From Sipunculus nudus (lineage: Eukaryota > Annelida > Sipuncula > Golfingiida > Sipunculidae): a DNA stretch of 64,000 bases. This document shows, in pieces, positions 56,634-64,000 of the stretch; within the stretch, counting starts at the first letter, position 1, and every line of letters starts with the position of its first letter. Under the pieces are notes generated by a model. That model did no database searches. It was given only the letters and a program-made list of their open reading frames with translations, and was not told the DNA's origin. Both the position numbers and the translations under genes were made by a program. Where the stretch lies: assembly GCA_026874595.1 (NCBI GenBank), contig CM049322.1, forward strand, positions 58,745,886-58,809,885. Direction: 5' to 3'.

Positions 56634-56748
56634 TAGTCCAGAACTGGACTGTTTAGGGCCTATTTATAATCTGATAGTCCATGTTGCGCCGTCACAAACA
56701 TAGACTATCAGATTATAAATAGGCCCCAAACAGTCCAGTTCTGGACTA
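56634..56748. mobile_element. 115-bp near-perfect hairpin (fold-back MITE or RNA hairpin)
   Basis: The left arm 56634-56679 and right arm 56703-56748 are 46 bp each and complementary, with a single mismatch visible (TTTAGGG against TTTGGGG). The loop is 23 nt. The arm ends are TAGTCCAG and CTGGACTA, so TA borders both sides. Each arm begins with its own palindrome AGTCCAGAACTGGACT. A fold-back element of the TA-targeting Tc1/mariner type explains it well. As intronic RNA it would fold into a long hairpin. Confidence 0.9.
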
Positions 56749-58079
56749 ATTCAGTGGTTGGATGCAGACATGTTCCAAGAAAATGTTTAAACAGAATCCA
56801 AGCAGAACAAGTGATTGTCAGGGTGGTGGCTGCTCATCAGGTGTATAGGACACCAGCTAATAATTTATCATACGCCCAGGTACACCGTTAAATGTTTCAT
56901 GCTTCAGGTGTGGTCCTCACAATTATTTCCCCCTGACCTGTACAGGCTTATACTGTATGACCTATGTGGTCTGTTCCCCCCCCCCCCCCCCCCCATCTTC
57001 TTGATTCAGTCAAACTCTATCCAAATACTAGCTCTGTGAAGATACATTACTTTTGCATTAATTGTGCAAAGTTGTATAATGACTTGTGTAACTATGAGAA
57101 AAACAAAAAAAATTGTTTATGAACATTGGGTGAAAACATGACCTCCTTGGTGAAGGCAGTAAGAGGTTGCCTTTGAGCAAGAAGTCACCAAGGAACATAT
57201 ACACATGTATATACATGTATTTGCTGTGGCTGGATTTTTGTTGGCGAGTTTTTCAATTCTAGATATTAGCAAAAAGGGAAATAAGCTTGAAAGTAAAACT
57301 ATCAAAGAATGATGGCCCATATATTCATGGTAGACAATAGATATAATTATTCCTGTGAAACAAAGATTTATAATATAGTATAATATATATCAGATCTTTT
57401 ATATCTCTGCAAATATTTAATTATGAACAATAAGTTACACTTATATTCATTTTATATTCCCATTGGTAAATGTCAAATTAAAGCATGTTTGTTTGCATAT
57501 TTAATACTGATATTACTGTAAATACTGGTATAAACACAGTCATGGTTACTCTGTGGTTACATCATGAAATGGGAGCTTCACAAAGTACTCGAGTGATAAT
57601 AATGAAAATTTAATCTGGTGAATATGAAGTCAACCACAGTACGTTACCAGTATGTACAGAGATCAGAGCCCTTGGTCGTAACTTAATTTAGTAACCTCTA
57701 AGTCTTGGCCAGTTGTTATCAGCTCCGCCGTAATGAGCTATCCTGAGATCATTGAGGATTTTGGGCCAAATGTTCATTGATCATCATTGACCACAGAATG
57801 AAGGAGCTTTGACCATGAGCTAAAATTAGTATGCTGCGGTAGATATTGACTGTAGAATTAGGCAGAGGGATCATTTGTTAAAATTAATATCCATTGATCA
57901 TGACTGACACTGGAGCCAGAGGTCAGCTGATCTGCTGACAGCTGTACCCTGTCACCTCACCACATGTAAAATCAGCTGACAAATATGCAAATTTATTGAA
58001 TGTTGATATATATCTCCTGCTATATTTCATTTTGATGCTTAAGCCCCAGACATGTCAAAGAGCCCCTACCAAGTTGGTT
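56749..58079. other. Intronic non-coding stretch
   Basis: Poly-C at about 56978-56994. An RTE-tail-like block (GTGAAAACATGACCTCCTTG) at 57130-57149. No exon recognised. Confidence 0.5.
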
Positions 58080-58885
58080 TTTTAGCTCAGCTGACTATAA
58101 GTCATCTGAGCTATAGTCGTGGTCCATTGTCCGTCGTCCGTCCGTCTGTCCGTCTGTCCGTCCATAGATGTGGCACGTTTTGAAACCCTAAGACCTAGGA
58201 ATCCCAAATTCAGCATAATGTTAGATGTCCCCAAGATCTCCTACCAAGCCGAAAACTGGGTCTTTGCGACTTCGTTCCTTTGAGAAATTAAGGAAAAACC
58301 TCAATTTTTTATTAAAATCCTATTTTCACACTTCAGGACTGCCTAATATCAAAACCACTCATCTGTTTTTCCTCATATTTACCATAAATATTCCTCTATA
58401 TAGTTTCTATGTACATGCCAGATATTAAGTCAGTATTATATAATTTTAAAAAGTTATGGGTCCAAACATAATGGACTTTGTAAAAAATCAGGAAAAATAA
58501 TAACTGACTTAACATGAAAAATTTTGAAACTAGAGTCTATTTTCTCAAGTATATAACTATGTTTAATTAAGATTCAATTGTTTACCCAAAATTAGATCTG
58601 AATTTTGTAAATTTTTTAAAGTATTAGCATAAAAAAAAAATCAGTACCTTAAATTTTGCCCAACTTTGACCAACTTTGTCTAAATCTGAAATTTGAAAAT
58701 AAAAGCTTGAAAATTAAGCTAGTTATTGATTTTTTTCTGTAGTCACTTGCTTTGATTACAGATGCAGGGTCCCACTCCAGGTCACTGGAAGTCAGCTATG
58801 CCAGGGTTTCTGATTTGTTACAGTCACTGGGGGAGATCCCCTGCTGTGACAGGTGTACAGTTATTCTCATATCACCACCCCGATC

Positions 58886-58920
<35 letters not shown>

Positions 58921-60480
58921 AAAACCAACCCACCATTGTTATGCAGTAATTGTTATTGTTTTCACTGTATCTCCTTAATTGTAATGCTGTTTCCACTCCG
59001 ATATGCAAAAACTTTCCTTGAAAAAATAATTCAAGGTGTAATCCAGAAAAATGCAATGTTGTGTAATGTAGCATTTTTAAAGAAATCAATTTTCTTTTAA
59101 ATGATTTTAACAAATATAAATGAACCCATCAGTATGCTTAAATTATTATAAAATATGAAGCACATTATGGATAAAAAAAGACACAATTAAACATTGTGAA
59201 ATCTAAATCAAGTATTATTTTTAGATATTTATTGTTTTGCAGATTTAAAAGATATATTTTTGTGGTAAAAAATAAATAAACATTTGTATGCATGATGTGG
59301 TGTTATCTGACAAGATTGAGATTCATGATGATGCAATTGAGAATTATAATTCAACTTATATTCAGATATATATGGTTTATTGGAAATGTATAGAAATACA
59401 TGTATAGAGATCCCCTGCTGTGACAGGTGTACAGTTATTCTCATATCACCATCCCGATCATCCCCCCCCCCCCCCCCCGAAAAACCAACCCACCAAGTGT
59501 TATGCAGTAATTGTTATTGTTTTCACTGTATCTCCTTAATTGTAATGCTGTTTCCACTCCGATATGCAAAAACTTTCCTTGAAAAAATAATTCAAGGTGT
59601 AATCCAGAAAAATGCAAAGTTGTGTAATGTAGCATTTTTAAAGAAATCAATTTTCTTTTAAATGATTTTAACAAATATAAATGAACCCATCAGTATGCTT
59701 AAATTATTATAAAATATGAAGCACATTATGGTTAAAAAAAGACACAATTAAACATTGTGAAATCTAAATCAAGTATTATTTTTAGATATTTATTGTTTTG
59801 CAGATTTAAAAGATATATTTTTGTGGTAAAAAATAAATAAACATTTGTATGCATGATGTGGTGTTATCTGACAAGATTGAGATTCATGATGATGCAATTG
59901 AGAATTATAATTCAACTTTTATATTCAGATATATATGTTATATTGGAAATGTATAGAAATATAAACTTAAATTTAAAAAAAAGTGATGTGATAAAAAAAT
60001 GAGGATTTAATACAAACATTTGTTCATTATTTTCCTGCCTCAGCAGAATTTGAGATCAGGCTTGTTTGCCCTGTTTTATGTTGTTAATTAGTTATATTTC
60101 AACTGTATACATTTAATAAAAAAAATACATATATATTTTATAATATATATTATACAAAAAATAGATTCATTTGTACAAATGTATAAACTACTGAAATGTC
60201 AACATTTAATTAAAAAGCCAAATAATGATCATGGTAATAGTACATATCATTTGTTCACAAACTGCTCACATGCTTCAGTTTCAACATTAGGAAACACATG
60301 GTCAGGTCACAAAATATTTTTTGCCACAATTTCTAGCTCAACAATACAAACCAATCATATAAACCAACCATGGCCTTTATTACCTCTTCCTCTTACACTT
60401 TATCTCCATTAGATATTATTTAGATTTTTACCTTCAAGGTTAACATCAGCTGAGCACAGTGACCCATAGGTCCCTTGTTT
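58080..60480 (+). repeat. Hairpin-headed dispersed repeat, full-length copy B
   Basis: The hairpin head is the same as at 29848 (TAGCTCAG ... CTGAGCTA). Then follow GTCGTGGTCC, CCGTCCGTCTGTCCGTCTG, GGCACGTTTTGAAACCCT, TGGGTCTTTGCGACTTCGTT and the TATCAAAACCACT-ATCTG block. It ends AGCTGAGCACAGTGACCCAT and AGGTCCCTTGT. It is about 550 bp longer than copy A, mostly because of the internal tandem duplication at 58833-59965. Confidence 0.85.
58833..59965 (+). repeat. 574-bp tandem duplication inside repeat B
   Basis: GAGATCCCCTGCTGTGACAG starts at 58833 and again at 59407. The two copies agree through a poly-C tract (longer in copy 1), CCAACCCACCA, GCAGTAATTGTTATTG and on to TTGGAAATGTATAGAAATA. 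Only a handful of substitutions are visible. Frames encoding poly-Pro here derive from the C tract. Confidence 0.9.
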
Positions 60481-63400
60481 TTGCCAAAAAGTGCACTTTT
60501 TCGGGCAAGCTTTGGCTGGACATTGTTTACTTGGATGAACCTCATCAGTATTTTAACAACTTGGGAGCTTGTCATTCTTTGGTGGAGAGTTAAAGAGCGA
60601 CGAGGACTCGCTGGAAATTTTGCGAAAGTTTTGCTTGGTAGCAGCTCTGGAAGAGATTGCTGGGGCCCCCAGGGAGCACTGCTGAAGGATCTTTGGGATG
60701 TTTGGAGGAGGCTCAGACGTGCTTTCAATGAAATCCTGTCGGGCCCCATCACATGTCAGGTGCAGAAAAAATCTTTGGACTCAGCCAGGCCTTGATACTT
60801 ATGTGCATGACCACAATCTATAAAAATTGACAGGTGTCAGCCAGATTTTTAAAATGGGCCTGGAGATCGCTGCTCCCCCCAATTTTAAAAATTTACCGAA
60901 GCTCAGCCAATAATGTGACTAAGGCTTTAGTCTTTATGATCTGATAATGCATGAATTAGCTTGTCAGAAAATAATCCCTCTGGGTTATATCTCTTTGAAT
61001 TTTCATAAAGATTTAAGATGGCTGCTATTTCATATTATGTTAGGTACTTTGCAGGACATTACATGCATGTTCATTGGCATATATATTTATAGTGCTGAGA
61101 ACATGGCCGTGAGCCACTTGATGAGTTGTCTAGTCAGAAATGAAAGAAACAATGGCTGCGGACACGTGTACCTAAATACCATAAAATTCCGTAGTAGTAC
61201 ACGTGTATACTGATAAAGTCACAACAAGTGTGCCAAGTAGCGCATCTCTTGAGGAACTCTCAAGTAGCTGCCCATGAAGGCCCCAGTGTGATGTATTAGT
61301 TCTGTGTGTTTTAATGGACGTATCATGGCGGCACCTTTTGATTTGAACTTAAGGTTAAAAAGTAAATTGGCACAAGGACAGAAACCTCAGAATGTGACAT
61401 GTCAGCTGACTGAAACTTTCTGCTCTTGATTGGTTGGTCACAAAATATTGATGGTCATTTATCCCCACTCAAACAATTCCGTGGTTTACATTTATGACTG
61501 AATTTGATGATGTTTGAAAATTTTTTTTTGATTAATATACTTGAAGTAATTTCAAATTTTTGTGCGCCTGGAATATTTGTATGTACATATATGAAACTTT
61601 ATTTACTAGAATTAATATGAAAAGGGCAAATTATATTTGCAGTGATAATAAATTCAAGGAATTCATGATATCTTTAAAGCCAAAATATGTTTGAGTATTT
61701 TAGAGCCATTTGTCCTCTTGTATTAATGTATTCACTCAAACATATCACACCTGAGTAACAAAAATCATGCTTTTAAGCCCTAGTTGAAGTTGTATCAGAT
61801 GAATAAAAAAGAAGATTTTTAAAGACCAAGTACAGAAGACAACTTGTCAGTATTTTACAGGGAAAGAAAGAAGAGGGCCCCCTGTCATTTGTTAATATAT
61901 TATTATGATCCATCTCAGATGATCTTGTTTGATTGACAGGTCAAAATGGAGATACATTAAGAACCTTTTAAGTATGATGAAGTCTATGTTTGCCTGCCTA
62001 CACATATTTTACTAGATACGAAAAAGGTGACTGGTTAAATGATGAACTACTTTATAAGGTTCCAATCTAAAAAAAATTTTAGGAGATAAGAAAAACTTTT
62101 CTTTACTCTGACACTGCGTGTCCACTGAGAAACCAACACAAGATGAATGAGTTCAGTCTCATACTGTCAATTTGAAACATGGCTGAATATCAAAATAAAT
62201 ACTTTTTTATGTCCCTCTAAGATAAGTTTCAGATTTCAGTTTCTATTGCACTTTTTTAAAAATTGAATATGAACGAAGAATCGTTGTGTATGACGGTGAC
62301 TAATTGATTTGTCACTCAGGTTTGTCTCTCTTTGGTTTTTGTCACCATGGCAACCATGTACAGGCAGAAATGCTCTATTGTGCTTCAAGAAAACCATGTT
62401 TAATAAAGCTTTGAGGAACTATAAATATAATGGAAACATGAAGTTCACATGCAATACAGCCTGAATGGGTACAGAAATTATTCATTTAAATGATTAATGC
62501 TAAGTAATTAGGTGTAAAGCAATTCAGTTTGCCAAAGTACTTAAATAAATTTGGTTTTTGAGGGTCACAAATTCCTTTTCAGTGGTTTTGTACACCTGTA
62601 TTTACAATTACACAGGGGGCTTTGAGGCATACAGCCAGACAAATTTATGTATCTTGTGGACTGACGTGTAAGTGTATAACAGTAATGACACCTGTGATAT
62701 ATTTGCTCAGCACAGGGTTTATACAGAGAGACTGGAGCATGTGAATAAATCCTGTATTCAGGGCTTTCCAAAATAATATTTATCATTTCATCTTCAAGAG
62801 TATGATTTTTAGAACAACTTTGACTTTGAGGTCAAAATGTACTCGTAACTCAAAGCCACTAAAACAGGGAGTGTACCATGTTTATCCTTTAAGTTTAAGA
62901 GACCTTAGAACACTTACAGAAAAATAGATTTAGAAAGTGGTAAAAATGATGACATTTAACCCCCCAAAAAAAATCATTTATTGTTACATGCACTAACATA
63001 TTTATTCCTGAAGACCCAATGTGACAGGTAAAATAAAAGTAATTTTAATTAAACATGTAATTATTGTATGTTATACTAGTATTATATTTAATATATATTA
63101 TGTATATTATATTTTTCAAAGAAGGTGATGTATATTGTAAAAATAAAAAAACATTATTTCGGACTTTGCAGTAGAAAACAACATCCTATTCCAGGTGTTC
63201 TATTATGTAATGGTTATGTTTAACTTATGAATTATACATTACTTGTAAAGCTGTGAAATAAATGATTAGCATGTTCTGTACTTGTATTGAGGCATGAATC
63301 GTATGCTGGCTGGACCAGCATGGATACAGAACATGAACTATTGATTTAAACTCTTTCATGTTCCACGTTTGGGTTTATGTATAAGGATCCCCAGACTGTA

Positions 63401-64000
63401 TGAACATTAAATATTAATTTACGGGATTTATATGGTAGTATCAGAGCATACTTTAAATATAATAGTTTGTTGGATGATGAGCCGTGACCTTGGCTTGTGG
63501 GGGTCATCCTACATACAGTAATAATACATTACAACCAATACATGTTTATTTTTGGAACTTTTGGAAACATCTTCTACGCTAATGCAGTATCATAGATGCC
63601 AACATTTTGGAAGACATGATTTTCAAGAGAAATTTTTGCAAACCAAGTTATTTTGGTGATTATAACCTTTACAAAATTGGCAAGAATTTAATTGACATAT
63701 TGCTCTTTCATTTATTAGCAATCTTTAAACAAAATGCTGCTGTTACATTTTGCATGTATACTCTTTTTTTTTTCAAGTGCAGGTATAAATTGAAGAATCC
63801 TTCCAAACCATCAAGAGAAACATCAGCAACCCAACTGACCTTGTCTTGTACAACTGGCTTATTGAAATGTTATGGTTCTGTTTTTCCAGGAAGTTATAGA
63901 AGACTAAGGCTTGCCTGAAGCTAAAGTTGATGTAACCTAACCTTACAGATATGCCCTTAAATTAACCTTTCATGTTTGTTTTTATAATTTATTTCAAAGT
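60481..64000. other. Intronic or intergenic stretch, right end
   Basis: No exon with recognisable ABCG content and no delimited repeat. The overlapping frames at 60420-60795 on both strands are the least AT-rich part but show no domain. The frame at 63607-63918 follows a T-rich tract and AG but has no recognisable product. Confidence 0.45.

Noticed and set aside
58752-59661. Poly-proline frames near the C tracts
   Set aside because: The proline runs are translations of poly-C inside a duplicated repeat.
60420-60795. Overlapping 106- and 110-codon frames on opposite strands
   Set aside because: Neither strand shows a known domain. A third frame with an acidic stretch also exists, so no choice is justified.
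63607-63918. 103-codon frame near the right edge as an ABCG exon
   Set aside because: It has a T-rich tract and AG before part of it but no Walker A or other ABCG sequence.

Overview
The window looks like AT-rich nuclear DNA from a marine invertebrate, most likely a mollusc and perhaps a bivalve. It has spliced genes with GT-AG introns, metazoan-only protein families (BTB/C2H2 zinc finger, rhodopsin-like GPCR, ABCG transporter), long (AT)n, (CT)n and poly-G/C tracts, and many dispersed repeats. Some of these repeats carry short CGTCCGTC runs near a 5' hairpin, a style I associate with bivalve genomes. No species marker is present, so the lineage is an inference.

Repeat-dominated left part (1-17.2 kb). 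A satellite with a 77-bp monomer begins at about 1494. It is split by a 2350-bp TA-flanked transposon (1535-3884) that carries a pogo/Tigger-like psq helix-turn-helix fragment, and it resumes from 3885 to about 8868. A second, unrelated satellite with a monomer of about 100 bp fills 11325-16290. Both arrays show higher-order repeat structure, and each monomer carries a strong inverted repeat. The second array is followed by a 203-bp MITE and a small CENP-B/Tigger-like reading frame (16824-17156).

Middle part (17.2-31.7 kb). A 659-bp transposon with 165-bp terminal inverted repeats lies just upstream of an intronless divergent GPCR gene (19339-20409). Then come a tRNA-derived SINE, a decayed LINE with endonuclease and reverse-transcriptase remnants (22685-24190), a second inverted-repeat element, a threefold tandem repeat and a long hairpin-headed dispersed repeat.

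Gene-bearing right part (32.4-64 kb). The best gene is a BTB-C2H2 zinc-finger gene. Exons at 32723-33746, 36528-36740 and 38080-39329 join in phase, and a short first exon at 32401-32433 is possible. Its introns hold mobile elements. Many microsatellites and repeats follow. At 52588 the first coding exon of an ABCG1/ABCG4-like half-transporter begins. No later ABCG exon is recognisable, so 52817-64000 is probably its first intron. That stretch holds a 115-bp near-perfect hairpin, another hairpin-headed repeat with a fresh 574-bp internal duplication, and retroelement tails.

The genes show no operon-like relationship: the GPCR, the zinc-finger gene and the ABCG gene are independent plus-strand transcription units separated by repeats. 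Most other open frames, above all those inside the satellites and simple repeats, are chance frames and are not annotated.
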